A stretch of 64,000 nucleotides of DNA from Cervus elaphus. Taxonomy: Eukaryota; Chordata; Mammalia; Artiodactyla; Cervidae. The stretch is from contig NC_057848.1 in NCBI RefSeq assembly GCF_910594005.1, forward strand, positions 134,054,155-134,118,154. The letters run 5' to 3'. Shown here piece by piece: positions 12,695-23,939 of this stretch (positions within the stretch are counted from its first letter, which is position 1; every line of letters starts with the position of its first letter). The position numbers and the translations under genes were made by a program. The notes beneath the pieces are model-generated. The model had not been told where the DNA came from and did no database searches. It saw only the letters and a program-made list of their open reading frames with translations.

Positions 12695-12895
12695 TTTCAT
12701 AAATTAATGCATCTATCTTTCTGTTTTTATATATAAAGTTTAATTGGACCACAGAGATGTAAATTCATGTACATATTGTCTATAGCTGCTTTCACGCTGA
12801 ATGGCAGAGTTGAATAGTTGCAGCAGAGAACATACGCTCTGCAAGCCTAAAATATTCACTGTCTAGCCCTTTACAGGAAAGTATTTTTGACCCCT
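12695..12895. mobile_element. Ancient DNA transposon relic (same family as 42305-42545)
   Basis: Recognisable blocks are TATAGCTGCTTTCACGCTGA, GCAGAGTTGAATAGTTGCAG and CACTGTCTAGCCCTTTACAG. They match the family also present, better preserved at its left end, near 42305-42545. The family is probably hAT-like. The name is not assigned. Confidence 0.5.
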
Positions 12896-12934
12896 GTAAT
12901 AGAAAAAACCCTTGAACTGGGGAGAGTAGTCAGA

Positions 12935-13045
12935 AGACCTCAATTCTGTCTACTCCTGATCTGTCTCTTTAAGTTGGCAACAACTCTACCCGGTTAGTAA
13001 GCCCCTCTGGACCTGTTTCCTCATCTGCTAAATGTGTCTTTTAGA
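12935..13045 (+). repeat. MIR fragment
   Basis: Diverged MIR-like blocks are visible: a CTACTCCTGATCTGTCTC stretch, then CCCCTCTGGACCTGTTTCCT and CATCTGCTAAATG. Confidence 0.5.
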
Positions 13046-13775
13046 ATGAATCATCTTTACGGTTGACTCTCGAACTCTAATAAAATTCTATAAATCCATA
13101 ATCTGTTTTGGACTCATTTTGCATTGAACTTTCGAGCCCACATGCAGTCACTGTGTTTAGAGAGCTAAATAAACAAAACTGCTAACCATAAGACAGATAA
13201 ATTAGGAACTTGCTACTATTGTTTCAAAAGAATTTACCTCTCAGGGCTCTTTTAAATAGTGCTTTCCTACTAAAAGTATTTCTAGATCTTTGGCTACAGT
13301 GGTATTTAATAGCTAGAACAGGCCTGAAAACATAAAAATAATGTAGTAAGAAACTCAGCTGAACTTTATTTGGAAATAAAAATAAAGCATCTCAAAAATT
13401 TTAATTTCAGTGTGTGGGAAACATGTGCTATGATCTATAAAAATTCCATTTTCACCCAGCTTTTAGAGAACATATATAAAGTGGAATAAGCTTCTACTAC
13501 AGAAAGAAGAACTCAACATTCAGTACAATTATTTTCATAAAATTCTTCATGAGACACTCTCAGGCATTAACCCTGGACTTTTGGAAATCTGAAAGTTGCC
13601 TGGAATGGTATCATCATCAAGATCACTTCTCTATTTTTTGCTCTTCCCTCATTTGTCTCTCTTTTTCCATTTATATTTGTAGAAAGAAACCTTATATAAC
13701 CACCCTCCTAAAAATGAACCTTGTAGGAATGTGTTTCTATTAATAATGTTATTAGAATTACTAATGATTATTAAT

Positions 13776-13986
13776 GGGCTTCCCTGGTGGCTCAGATGGT
13801 AAAGCATCTGCCTGCAATGCGGGAGACTCGGGTTCGATCCCTGGATTGGGAAGATCCCCTGGAGAAGGAAATGGCAACCCACTCAGGTACTCTTGCTTGG
13901 AAAATTCCATGGACTGAGGAGCCTGGTAGGCTACAGTCCATGGGGTTGCAAAGAGTTGGACACGAATGAGCGACTTCACAATTCAC
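13776..13986 (+). mobile_element. Bov-tA SINE
   Basis: A complete head, body and tail (GGGCTTCCCTGGTGGCTCAG to GAGCGACTTCAC) are flanked by a perfect 13-bp duplication, AATGATTATTAAT, at 13763-13775 and 13987-13999. Confidence 0.95.
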
Positions 13987-14026
13987 AATGATTATTAATA
14001 ATTTTATTATGCATTGTTGTGATTAT

Positions 14027-14251
14027 TTGGGCTTCCCGGATGGAGCTAGTGGTAAAGAATCTGTCTGCCAGTGCAGGAGACAAGGGAGATGCAGGTTAGA
14101 TCCTTGGGTCAGCAAGATTCCCTGGAGAAGGAAATGGCAACCCACTCCAGTATTCTTGCCTGGAAAATTCCATGGACAGAGGAGTCTGATGAGCTACAGT
14201 CCATGGAGTTGCAAAGAGTCAGACACAACTGAGCACACACTCATAAATAGA
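14027..14251 (+). mobile_element. Bov-tA SINE
   Basis: It begins 40 bases after the previous SINE but has its own duplication, TTGTGATTAT, at 14017-14026 and 14252-14261. The two copies are therefore independent insertions. Its head carries a small change (CCCGGATGGAGCTAGTGGTA). Confidence 0.93.
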
Positions 14252-14599
14252 TTGTGATTATCAATGATATTTAATGAATCCCTGCATTCACAAAAGAGTC
14301 ATCATTTTTTTCCAAAAAAATCTAAGAGTTCAGTATTTAAAATTTAGACTTAGGCTACTTTACACTTCAACTACAAGGGTGATATGATACTCAGGCTACC
14401 TAAGTGAGCAATTCTACCTAGAGCAGCAAAGGCTCTGCTCAGGTTCTAGCTACATATTAGTCCTTGTTGTATAAGTCACTAAGTCATGTCTCACTCTGTT
14501 TATTTAGCTCTCTAAACACAGTAATAATTTGCACTTACAAAATGCTTTATGGTTCACAAAACACTTTCATAAACATTATGGCTTTTGACAGTCATGTAA

Positions 14600-14745
14600 G
14601 GTAAGCTACGTCACTTTTAATATCCTCACTGTATGAGAAAACCTCAAGAGGTTAAATGATTAACTCAAGCAAGGTCATGCAGATGGAAAGTGGCAGCACC
14701 CAGGAACACACCTGGATATTCTGACCTACGCCTAACACTCACGTG
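14600..14745 (-). repeat. MIR fragment, antisense
   Basis: The block CTCAAGAGGTTAAATGATTA then CAAGGTCATGCAGATGGAAA and GGCAGCACCCAGGAACACA follows the reverse complement of the MIR core. Confidence 0.65.
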
Positions 14746-15397
14746 ATTGAACACTTACAAACATTATCATTCTTGTTACTGAAGCAATAATTCCCAACAT
14801 TTTTCTACCCAGAAGTCTTTAAGAGATGTCATGGACTCACTATGACAGTGATTCTGAGCTAGGAATCAAGGGAGGCATCATGTGCTTTAAAATAGTCAAG
14901 ATGTAGTTGATTCTGCTGGGTAGCCTAATTGAAAATTACTGTACAAGAGTAATGCATAGTCATTATTAGTATCGAAAAGAAAGGGAAAAAAAGATTTTAA
15001 AAAAGAAAAATGACTTCATTCTTACTATCCAAGAGTAATTAATACTATTAACATTTTAGTATATGTTCAGTCTTTTATATCTTGATTAACTTTTTTCAAA
15101 AATAAGATCATACTATAGATTTTCAAAAACTTTTATTGTGTAATTCATCACAAGCACCTTATCATTTTATTAAACACTCTTCTGCTGCATCATTTTATAG
15201 TGACTGCAGAATATTTCATTGTCTAGTACATGCTTAAGTTCAAGATGTAAATGGTTTCATATATTTCTGCAGTCCCTGACAGTGTTATTCTGGTATATGT
15301 GTATGTGCTTTATCTAAAGGAATTCAAAATTATTTTAAGCCACCTCTTTTCTAGCTATCATTTCCTATATATTTGACCTCCTGAATAATTCTTAAAT

Positions 15398-15609
15398 GGG
15401 CTTCCATGGTGGCTCAGACAGTAAAGAGTCTGCCTGCAATGAGACCCGGATTCAATCCCTGAGTTGGGAAAATCCCATGGAGAAGGAAATGGCAGCCCAC
15501 TCCAGTATTCTTGCCTGGAAAATCCCTTGGACAGAGGAGCCTGGCAGGCTATAGTCCATAGGGTCGCAAAGAGTTGGACATGCCTGAGCGAACATGTCCA
15601 TCTATGTCC
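15398..15609 (+). mobile_element. Bov-tA SINE
   Basis: Bov-tA head and body are flanked by the 13-bp duplication ATAATTCTTAAAT at 15385-15397 and 15610-15622. It has a small deletion in the tRNA-related head around 15440. Confidence 0.93.
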
Positions 15610-15639
15610 ATAATTCTTAAATAACCATTTGGTAATTAA

Positions 15640-15842
15640 CTTTTTTGTATTTATTTTTTTTATCAATGCTTTTATTGAAGTATTGTTGATTTACAATGTT
15701 TTATTAATTTCTGCTGTACAACAAAGTGATTCATTCTTTTTTATATATATTCAATTATGGTTTATCATAGGATATTGAATGTAATTCTCTGTGCTATAAA
15801 ATAAGACCCTGTTTTTTATTGTATTTCTTTTAATAATATATA
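15640..15842 (-). mobile_element. L1 3'-end fragment, antisense
   Basis: A T-rich start is followed by TTGAAGTATTGTTGATTTAC and GCTGTACAACAAAGTGATTC, the reverse complement of an artiodactyl L1 3' UTR. Confidence 0.7.
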
Positions 15843-15847
15843 TTTTC

Positions 15848-15975
15848 AGGAATTTCCTGGCAGTCCGTTGGTTAAGACTTCTTGCTTTCATTGTTGAGGG
15901 CCCAGGTTCAATCCCTGGTCAGGGAATTAAGATCCCACAAGCCTCATGGCACAGCCAAAAACAAAAGAAAAAATT
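15848..15975 (+). mobile_element. CHR-type tRNA SINE just upstream of a CASK exon
   Basis: The element shows TTTCCTGGCAGTCCGTTGGT, the B-box-like GGTTCAATCC, then GATCCCACAAGCCTCATGGC and an ACAGCCAAAAACAAAA tail. This is the artiodactyl CHR SINE layout. Its A-rich tail ends only about 45-55 bases before the exon acceptor at 16022-16023. The region that normally holds the branch point is therefore AT-rich sequence at or just past the SINE tail. Confidence 0.88.
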
Positions 15976-15988
15976 TAAATATATATAT

Positions 15989-16023
15989 ATTAATATCTAT
16001 TTTTTTTCTTCTCTTTGCTTTAG
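15989..16023 (+). promoter_or_regulatory. CASK: Candidate branch point, polypyrimidine tract and 3' splice site
   Basis: ATTAAT at 15989-15994 is a plausible branch-point context, about 30 bases before the exon. The tract at 15998-16021 is almost pure pyrimidine, ends in TTTGCTTTAG and gives the AG at 16022-16023. The assignment follows general splice-site rules. The branch point itself is inferred. Confidence 0.65.
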
Positions 16024-16128
<105 letters not shown>

Positions 16129-18344
16129 TGAATCATTCATTCACCAGAGTGAATCATGTGGTGTCTACATCCTTTGTCTTTCATTATGAATAAACTTTTC
16201 CTGTGAATCTAGTTCTGCTCTCTAAGGAATTCTAAGGAAGTTTGTCAGCAGCCAGATTCCATCCCCATGTATCTGATTCCTTTTTTGTTTTAATACCAAA
16301 ATTGCTTTCCCCTACTGCTCCAAGCTGACATTTCACTTTTTATTTTTAACATCGGAAATACTACTTCCCCTTTCCTCCCTCCAGACCCAACATTGCACTT
16401 CATCCAATCCAACATTTGTAGTCAGTCTTCTTGAATCTTTTGATTACCTTCTGCCTCAACACAAATTTCTGATGTAAAATTTTCCCCATGTCAACTGTAG
16501 CAGGTCAGACTTTGGAACAACACTGCTTTTAATTGAATTTTTCTATGTAAAACTGTCTTGTGAATTATCTCTTGAAATGATTTACAGGTTCTTCTGTTTT
16601 TATAAAGTCTATAGCATATCTATACAAGCATTCAAGGGGGAGGAACGTAGAAGAATTACCTATTTTGATGAAATGTCTGTAGGTACTCCTGAAAAAACTC
16701 ACGAGTGTTCACAAAGCTATTTTTTAAAATGCTCAGATTTCCATCCTACTGTGAGGAGTCTCAAGGATTATTTGCTAAAAATACATAGGACCCGTTTGTG
16801 TGTATACACAAATGCATGTATGTGTGTTAGCTTTTAATTTTTATTTGTGTGTTTATTAACTCCTACATCATATGTCCTCTGGCATCAGCTTTTCTTTCTT
16901 TCATTAGAATTACTCACTCTTGCACTGGCTCATTCAGTGTTCATGTATTACCATTGGAATCAGGACCCAGAGCCCTTCCTAAAGCATGAGTTGTTTGTCC
17001 TTCATGGCTAGCCCTATAGGAAGAATGGATGTGCTAATGCTTCTTTCATGTTGGAACCATGAGCATTTATCAATATTTATGCTTCTTCTTTCTTCTGTTA
17101 TACACATGGGTGCACATACATGCTCACATACACACGTACACACAGAGTTTCTAACCAATTGGTATGCACTTATACCTTGTGCAAAATAACAGGATCAAAT
17201 TTCCCATTCCAACAGCTATATAGTTCTTCATTTTGACCTTTACCAATTGGGATGTGACTCTTCCTCTTTTGAGTGAAGGTGATTTCCAAAAACATTTATA
17301 AATGGGAATCTTAGAGAAGAGACTCTGAGGAGGAGGACTTGCTCTTTTCCTCTTGTGCTGGCTTGGTAATTATCCAGAGTCCTTCCCACATTAAAGGCTG
17401 TAGTTGTGTTACTGGTATGTTCCCCAACGCTCCCTATTGTTTCATGTCTGTGTTTTTTTCTTCCAGTCCACTTTGTTCTCTCCCTTCATAGCTTTTTGTT
17501 GTTTTTAACTTGAAACTCCTCCTTCCCTCTTCACACTCAGATTACAGTTAACCCTTTCTAGGGGGAGTGGATCTAATAAGAGTTTTATGTTGTATTGTGA
17601 CTATGTGATATAGGCACATACTTGGGATAATATATTTAGAGATTTGGGGCCAAGATCTCTAATACCATTTTCATCTTTAGCAATAGGAAGACAGTAGGAC
17701 AGTCCTTGCAACAGCTTCATAGACCTGATTCTTTACTGTTGCCCCATAATATTTACCTCTGCTTAGCAAGAGTTTAATGAGCTTTTAAGTATTCCTTTCT
17801 GTGAAGAGCTGGATTTTTCTTGTAGGGAAAAGAATTGTCTACAGTTATAAACATCCTTATTTTCTATTAAACACATTTTCATTGCTCAAATTTTTATGTC
17901 TTTTTTCCCAGTATAATCTCTAAATGGTATTGTTGAAATAGTTTCTGATTACAGTACTTGCTTTTTAAACAAAAAAGAAATTTCTTACACTGTCTTGCAA
18001 GCTCTCAAATTAGTTATTCATAATTTTGCATTCCTTATTGCTTCCCCTTCCTGTCGTCTCATCCTATCTTTTTTAAAATTTCTGCATCTTAAGGATCCTA
18101 AAAGCAGTCTATCTATTTGATATGCTAAATGTCTCTAAAATATTTTTAAATGGCACTGTTCAGCTGCTAACAATAAAAGATAAAATTGTTATGCAATGTA
18201 CATGTCTGATCATCTACCCTAAATGAAGAGGAAATTTTTATGTAGTCAGATGTCAAAACAAAGGAAATTTTTCAAGAAAATTCTAATGTTTTCCTGAATT
18301 TCACATGGCTAGCAGGAATTATTCATATATTCCTAAAATTAACT

Positions 18345-18400
18345 TTTTAAATTTATTTTTTTAATTGGAGGATAATTACTTTACAATATTGTGATGGCTT
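18345..18400 (-). mobile_element. Very short L1 3'-end fragment, antisense
   Basis: AATTGGAGGATAATTACTTT then ACAATATTGTGATGG is the reverse complement of the L1 3' terminus also seen at 43560, 46960 and 49905. Only about 55 bases are present. Confidence 0.6.
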
Positions 18401-19536
18401 TTTAACTTTTAATACTAAGCCATTCAAAAAAAATACTAAGCCACTTAAAGGGAGGCAGTATCTATTATTGTCAGCATCATTTACCAAATATCTATCTTTG
18501 CAAATTTTTTTTTCTGCAACTGTAATGTAAAAGTAATGGTTATATGGTTGGTTGCAGAAAGCCTTTATTTTATCTAGATTCATATAAGGGCTTTATATTT
18601 TTATAAATTAGCATATCTATATTTTAATTTTTCAAAATATTTTTATTTTTAATATTCTCAATTTTTAAGCCTAAATTCTTCTCTATTTAATTCTAGTCCT
18701 TTAATTCTCCATCATTTAAGTTCTCAATGTTATCCTTTCTACTGTCTTTCTGTCAAAATTTGCATGGGTTTGTTTTACAGTACAAAACATAAAACACTTT
18801 CCATTGTTACCTGAGAGTTCTTCCAGAAAACCCATTTCAAAAAGAGAAAAGTGATGATAAGGCATGTGCTTGTTGGACAGGGGTGAGGGGTTGTAGAAAG
18901 AGGAGTTAGAAAACAGTATAAGGTCACCAACTGTCCTTTCTTGAGATAGACTCTTTTTCATCTTTAGAGAATGCCTTTTCTCTTCTTTCTATGAAATGAT
19001 AGTGAATGGTAGTTTGGTAAATTTTTTTTCTTAAAGACCTTGCTTGACCAAATTAAAAGCTGGCAATCCTGTGTTAGTGCAAGTTCTATTCAAAATTATA
19101 ATTTTTTAAAAATTTAACAGAGCCTCTCATTAATAGTGGAAAAAAATTGAAAACAAATCAGCCAGTCCTCTAAAGAAGAGTTTAACATGTTTAGGTATGC
19201 TGTTTGCATTGTAAAATGATTTTTATATGAGTTTTTTTTCCTATTCTGATTATTAAAATAAGTCAGTTATACATTCTCCAAAAATTGTTAGGCTTAATCT
19301 TAAGATAAACAGTGTATTGTTGCTTTGTTATTTACCATTTCCAAGTGGAAATATTCTGTTCTCATATTTCAAGTCAAAGAAACCAGACTCAGAACCCAGC
19401 CAATGTGCTCTCGGAACACAAGGGCTCACTTGGGGCTCAGCTAAGAGACTCTGCTTCTTGTGGCTCATCTACTGAGCCCAACTGTGGCTTGATAACCTGC
19501 TTGCTCTAAAATCATACTGTTTGTTGTTTGTCCATA

Positions 19537-19542
19537 TGCTGC
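19537..19542 (+). promoter_or_regulatory. Tandem UGC motif upstream of the microexon (candidate SRRM4 site)
   Basis: TGCTGC lies 12-17 bases before the microexon, directly upstream of the pyrimidine tract CTTCCTCCTAG. SRRM4/nSR100 is known to bind UGC motifs close to the 3' splice sites of neural microexons. Binding here is inferred from position and motif only. Confidence 0.5.
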
Positions 19543-19553
19543 CTTCCTCCTAG

Positions 19554-19571
19554 GACTTCTAGCAGCAGAAA
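19554..19571 (+). CDS. CASK: CASK 18-nt alternative microexon (LLAAER)
   Basis: GACTTCTAGCAGCAGAAA lies between CTCCTAG and GTAGGT. With the G carried from 16123 it reads G-LLAAE, and its last A joins GA from the exon at 30131 to give Arg, so the product is TSSG-LLAAER-AVSQ. Skipping it gives TSSG-AVSQ, also in frame. This matches the optional hexapeptide I recall at about human CASK residues 340-345, immediately before the first L27 domain. The donor departs from consensus (GTAGGT rather than GTAAGT), as is usual for regulated microexons. UGC motifs upstream and UGCAUG downstream suggest neural regulation by SRRM4 and RBFOX. At six codons it is too short to be found by ORF length. The call rests on phase, splice sites and the encoded peptide. 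Confidence 0.9.
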
Positions 19572-19628
19572 GTAGGTATCCCTTTGTTTTCCTCTAAGGT
19601 TTATCTTTTATGCAAAAGTGTTTGGCTT

Positions 19629-19634
19629 TGCATG
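19629..19634 (+). promoter_or_regulatory. UGCAUG element downstream of the microexon (candidate RBFOX site)
   Basis: TGCATG begins 58 bases after the last microexon base. RBFOX proteins bind (U)GCAUG, and sites downstream of an alternative exon usually promote its inclusion. The motif is seen. Its use is inferred. Confidence 0.5.
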
Positions 19635-20199
19635 GTTCATAATCAGCTTGACTTTATCCTCAGCTGTTTCTGCTTAGATGTTTGTGTATGAATTTTAACA
19701 CTGCCTGGCCATAGAATAAAAACTTGGATGTACTGATTTCCTGGAGCATTGTTACACAAATACTATTAACTTCTTACTTCTTTCATAAGAGGAAAAAGAG
19801 GCAGTGTTAAAATTTTAAGCGCACTTAATATTATTTCACATCTTAATTTCCAGCACAAGTACATTATTCTGGGAGAAGGCTAACAATTTATTTTATAGTT
19901 TGCTTTCAAGAAACCTTTCAGGGTAAGTGAATGTTCCTTTAATTGTTATATAATCTATAAGCAGTTTTTATTACTCTGTTACTGTTTTCAGTATTGCTAT
20001 GGAGCTATGAAATAAACTCCTGGATTTATGTCTCTTAAAAACTTCTACCATCAGAAAGAACATAAGAATAATATAATGGCTAGATTTTAATTACAAAAAG
20101 ATATAATTTGAGTAAATGAGAATAGCAAAGTAAAATGTATGTAAGAAATTACATATGCACAAATGAGTATTAGTAAAATTAAGGCAATCTAAATGAGAT

Positions 20200-20385
20200 G
20201 GGTGGATTGTATCAATGTCAGTATTCTGGTTGTGATATTACACAGAAGTTTTTTAAAAAGTTACCAGTGGGGAAACTGAGCAAAGTATACACGGGATCTC
20301 TATATCATTTCTTAGCAACTGTGTATAAATCTACAATTATCTCAGTAATAATTTCATTTAAAGCAATAGAATAAATCTTTACTTC
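20200..20385 (+). mobile_element. Ancient L1M 3' fragment
   Basis: The block GGATTGTATCAATGTCAGTA, a GTGATATTACACAG stretch and TAAATCTACAATTATCTCAG match the L1M 3' end also seen at 27980-28120. Confidence 0.65.
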
Positions 20386-20479
20386 AGCATTGTGCTTACT
20401 GGGGGGAATGTATATGAGACAAAGATAAATAGAAAATCTGGGTGCTAACATCGAAATTCATTGTCACACTTTCTTGTAT

Positions 20480-21240
20480 TAGTTACTTGTAGCTCAAATT
20501 GCAGCCAATTTAATATAAAAATCTCACAGTATGTTAGTTATCTGTTGGTCTCTAATGAATAATGTCAAGGCAGCATTTATCATCTCACAGTTTCTGTTGG
20601 TCAGGAATCTGGGCATGGCTTAGCTGAGTACCCCTGGCTTAAGATCTCTTATGACTCTGCAGTCAAGATGTCATCCAGAACTGTGATCTCACCTGAAGGC
20701 CCAACTGTAGAGGGAATCCTCTTCCACACTCACTCACCTGGTTGTTGATAGGCTTCAGTTCTGCTCACAGTCTTGAAGTTTGCTTCCCCTGGCACAGATA
20801 ATCAAAGAGAGGGCAAAAGTAAGAGAGTGTATCCAAGACAGAAACCACCGTTCTTATAACCTAATCTCAGAAGTGACATTGTATCCCTTCTGCCCTATTC
20901 TTTTGTTACTAGTGAGTTAATAAGTCCAGCCTACACTCCAGGGACTTCCCTGGTGGCTCAGACGGTAAAGCATCTGCCTACAATGCCGGAGACTTGGGTC
21001 CAAACCCTGGGTCAGGAAGATCTCCTGGAGAAGGAAATGGCAACCCACTCCAGTATTCTTGCCTGGAAAATCCAATGGACAGAGGAGCCTGGTGGGCTAC
21101 AGTCCACGGGGTCGCAAAGGAGTCAGACACAACTGAGGGAATTCACTATCATTACACTCCAGGGAAAGGACTGATTATATGAGGGCATGAATACCAGCAG
21201 TCAGGGATCTTGGGGGCCATCTCAGAGGCTGCCCACTATG
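20480..21240. repeat. Ancient mammalian interspersed repeat, split by a SINE
   Basis: Blocks such as GTTAGTTATCTGTTGGTCTC, CTCACAGTTTCTGTTGGTCA and GGGCATGGCTTAGCTGAGTA, and on the far side GGGCATGAATACCAGCAG with GGGGGCCATCTCAGAGGCTG, belong to one old repeat. The two parts continue across the Bov-tA insertion. I do not name the family with confidence. Confidence 0.55.
20944..21152 (+). mobile_element. Bov-tA SINE inserted in an older repeat
   Basis: A full SINE (ACTTCCCTGGTGGCTCAGAC to CAACTGAGGGAATTCAC) is flanked by TACACTCCAGGG at 20932-20943 and 21153-21164, a perfect 12-bp duplication. Confidence 0.94.
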
Positions 21241-21415
21241 TACATGTTAATGACCATTGAAATATAAGACCCTTCCCATTTGTAACTGGTTTTGTTTCTC
21301 CAGATTTAGTACCCTTCTTTTTTTTTTTAATCAAGTAGATCTATTGTGTCATTTGGGAATGAAAGCATCTTGAAGGTATCAAGTAGTGCTTTTCCTTAGT
21401 TGTAAAGCCTTATAT

Positions 21416-21556
21416 GGTGGTGGTGGTGATGATGGTGGTTTAGTCGCTAAGTCGTGTCTGACTCTTGCAACCCCATGGACTGTAGCCCGCCAGGCTCCTC
21501 TGTCCGTGGGATTTCCCAGACAAGAATACTGGATTGGGTTGCCATTTCCTTCTCCA
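21416..21556 (-). mobile_element. Truncated Bov-tA-type SINE, antisense
   Basis: It has a (TGG)n-like tail, then TTTAGTCGCTAAGTCGTGTC, ending at CCATTTCCTTCTCC. It lacks the tRNA-related head. The duplication AAAGCCTTATAT is at 21404-21415 and 21557-21568. Confidence 0.92.
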
Positions 21557-21769
21557 AAAGCCTTATATAAATGGGCACTTAACAACCAGCAGAATGTTAT
21601 TTAAAGTACTTTGACAAATTTGTGCCCAACAATGTTGCTATTTAGAAATATAGATTGCTTTAACAAGTATGATGGCATTAGAATTATGGTATCTGTACTC
21701 TGACAGAATACATTTGCAGAGTTTTTACTGCTTTTAACTAATAAATTTTAAGTCATCTGCACTATAATC

Positions 21770-21958
21770 AATGGACTTCCCTGGTGGCTCAGCAGTAAAG
21801 AATCTGCCTGCAGTGCAGGAGACACAGGTTCAATCCCAGGGTCGGGAAGATCTCCTGGAGAAGGAAATGGCAACCCACTCCAGTATTCTTGCCTGGATCC
21901 CACAGACAGAAGAGCCTGGTGGGCTACAATCCATGGGGTTGAAACAACAACAAAAACA
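21770..21958 (+). mobile_element. Bov-tA SINE
   Basis: The Bov-tA head and body end in an AACAACAACAAAAACA tail. The direct repeat ACTATAATC is at 21761-21769 and 21959-21967. Confidence 0.92.
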
Positions 21959-22689
21959 ACTATAATCTATACGTAAAGAATCTAATGCATTTATCACCAT
22001 GTGTAAGTTTTCATAATTTGAATTGGATATAGCACAGATGCTTAAGTCCAAAATACAATTTTCATTACAGGATTCACTATAGCTTACAACCTGACTAATA
22101 ACCAAAATTTGCTTTGTGCCAGATTAAAAGCTGTTGTCCAGGGGTAAAGGTAAGGGGAAGAGATTGACTTCAAAGAAGGAGCTTTTGTGGAGTGATGAAA
22201 ATGTACACCTAAATTGACGAATTTTAACTTAATCCTACCTTAGTAAGCAGATTTTTTTAATGATACTGTTCTTGCCAGGAAGGACTTTGAGTGGTTGATA
22301 TGAATGTGTGCATACTGATTCAGTGTTATATAAATAGGACTGCTAATGTAATAGGAAATAGAGGTTATTGATAACTCTTCAGGTGAAACTAGAGATAGAT
22401 TGAGATACTGAATTTGCTCAGTGATATTGGGTTTTACAGCTACACATATAATTTTTAAATATATACACATAAATCTTTGTTACTGAAATAACTGCATACA
22501 TGGATATATACTGTTTATCAGATGTATGCAGGGTATACATTTATGAAAACTCATTGGATGATACACTTAAGATTTGTGTATTTCACTCTATATAAATTTT
22601 TACCTGAGAGAAAGAAAGAGAGGGGAGTATTAAAATCTATGCTGATGTGTTTAGAGGTGAAGTGTACTAATGTTGACCACTCTGCCACT

Positions 22690-22850
22690 TACTTTGAGAT
22701 GAATGATAAATAAGGTGAATTGATGTGTGGATAGATATGTGATAAAGCAAATATTACAAACTGTTAATTGTAGAGTCTAGGTAGTGAATACAATTCTTTC
22801 AACTTTTTATATGTTTGAAATTTCATAGTAAAGCTGGGGGAAATAGTTTT
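22690..22850 (+). mobile_element. Ancient L1M 3' fragment
   Basis: The stretch ending in TTTGAAATTTCATAGTAAAG resembles the 3' terminus of old L1M elements. The Bov-A2 copy at 22873 lies just past this end. Confidence 0.5.
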
Positions 22851-22872
22851 AAGACGGACTCTACCTACTTTA

Positions 22873-23152
22873 CGGAGAAGGCAATGGCACCCCACTCCAG
22901 TACTCTTTTGCCTGGAAAATCCCATGGACAGAGGAGCCTGGCAGGCTTCAGTCCATGGGGTCACTAAGAGTCAGACACGACTGAATGACTTCACTTTCAC
23001 TTTTCACTTTCATGCATTGGAGAAGGAAATGGCAACCCACTCCAGTGTTCTTGCCTGGAGAATCCCAGGGATGGGGGAGCCTGGTGGGCTACCGTCTATG
23101 GAGTCACACAGAGTCAGACACGACTAAAGTGACTTAGCAGCAGCAGTAGCAG
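22873..23152 (+). mobile_element. Bov-A2 SINE (two A-units)
   Basis: Two related units are joined by a TTTCACTTTCATGCATTGG linker. Both carry GGAGAAGG(C/A)AATGGCA and GAGTCAGACACGACT. It ends in an AGCAGCAGCAGTAGCAG tail. The perfect 12-bp duplication CTACCTACTTTA is at 22861-22872 and 23153-23164. Confidence 0.94.
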
Positions 23153-23939
23153 CTACCTACTTTAACACTGAGAACAGTTTAAGCATTCTACTATTTATTT
23201 TTCTGTCCTCCTTTCAGGTTATTTTTACTCAGTCAACATTTTTATGAGACTTTTCTACTTGTAACAAAACAGTTCTAGACTCAAAGTTTTTAAAGCATAC
23301 TTTTAAAATGATTGACATATTTATGCCTTCTTGATTATTATTTCATAACAGTAGCAGAAAACTTTTGAGAAAGTTGTATCCATGAGATTCCTGGGAAAGG
23401 TAGAAATGTTCAAAGTTAAAATGTATGATTATTAACCTATTGTTTAGATACATTCTTGATGACCAAATGAATTAGGCAGAAGCTAAAGTAAAATGCTATT
23501 CCAAAGGCAAAGCTTGATTACTTTCTAATAAATTTATCATTGTGAAAGTTTAGACCAAGAGATTACTCAAGTGTGTTGGTGAGGGTAAAATATGGTTTCA
23601 GGAGGGATCAATCTATAGGGGAAAGAGTAGGTGCTAGAGGCCTGGGTTCTACAACTCAACTGCTGTGGCCCCAGGGTCATTTAACATGAAAGAGCCTCCT
23701 ATTTTTCCAAATATAGAAAGACTTGTCTTCAGGGCAGGGTTATTGTGGAATCGCGTAAGATAATAAGCATAAATAACATGTTGGAAATTACAAACTGTTA
23801 CACAAATATAAGTAGTAAAATAATTTTCATCATGACTTTGAGGAAATAGTACCATAAAATAAACTTTTCTGTGGTTACATATTTCTACTTATAATATTTT
23901 ATTTTCAATGCTTCAGAATTTGCTCAGAAAACAGTAATT

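Larger units (their letters stand above)
1..16023 (+). other. CASK: CASK intron upstream of the first visible exon (3' part)
   Basis: No CASK exon was recognised before the acceptor at 16022-16023. The preceding exon, which should end the kinase-like domain, lies outside the window. The stretch is mostly retroelements, listed separately. Between them, 5730-6780, 7260-8280, 8450-8880, 9870-10300, 11340-12500 and 13050-13760 hold AT-rich sequence with no gene or repeat that I recognise. Short ORFs here are repeat translations or chance. Confidence 0.8.

Noticed and set aside
13776..14251. tRNA-like heads with B-box-like sequence as possible tRNA genes
   Set aside because: They are the tRNA-derived heads of Bov-tA SINEs, with SINE bodies and target-site duplications, and lack a full cloverleaf.
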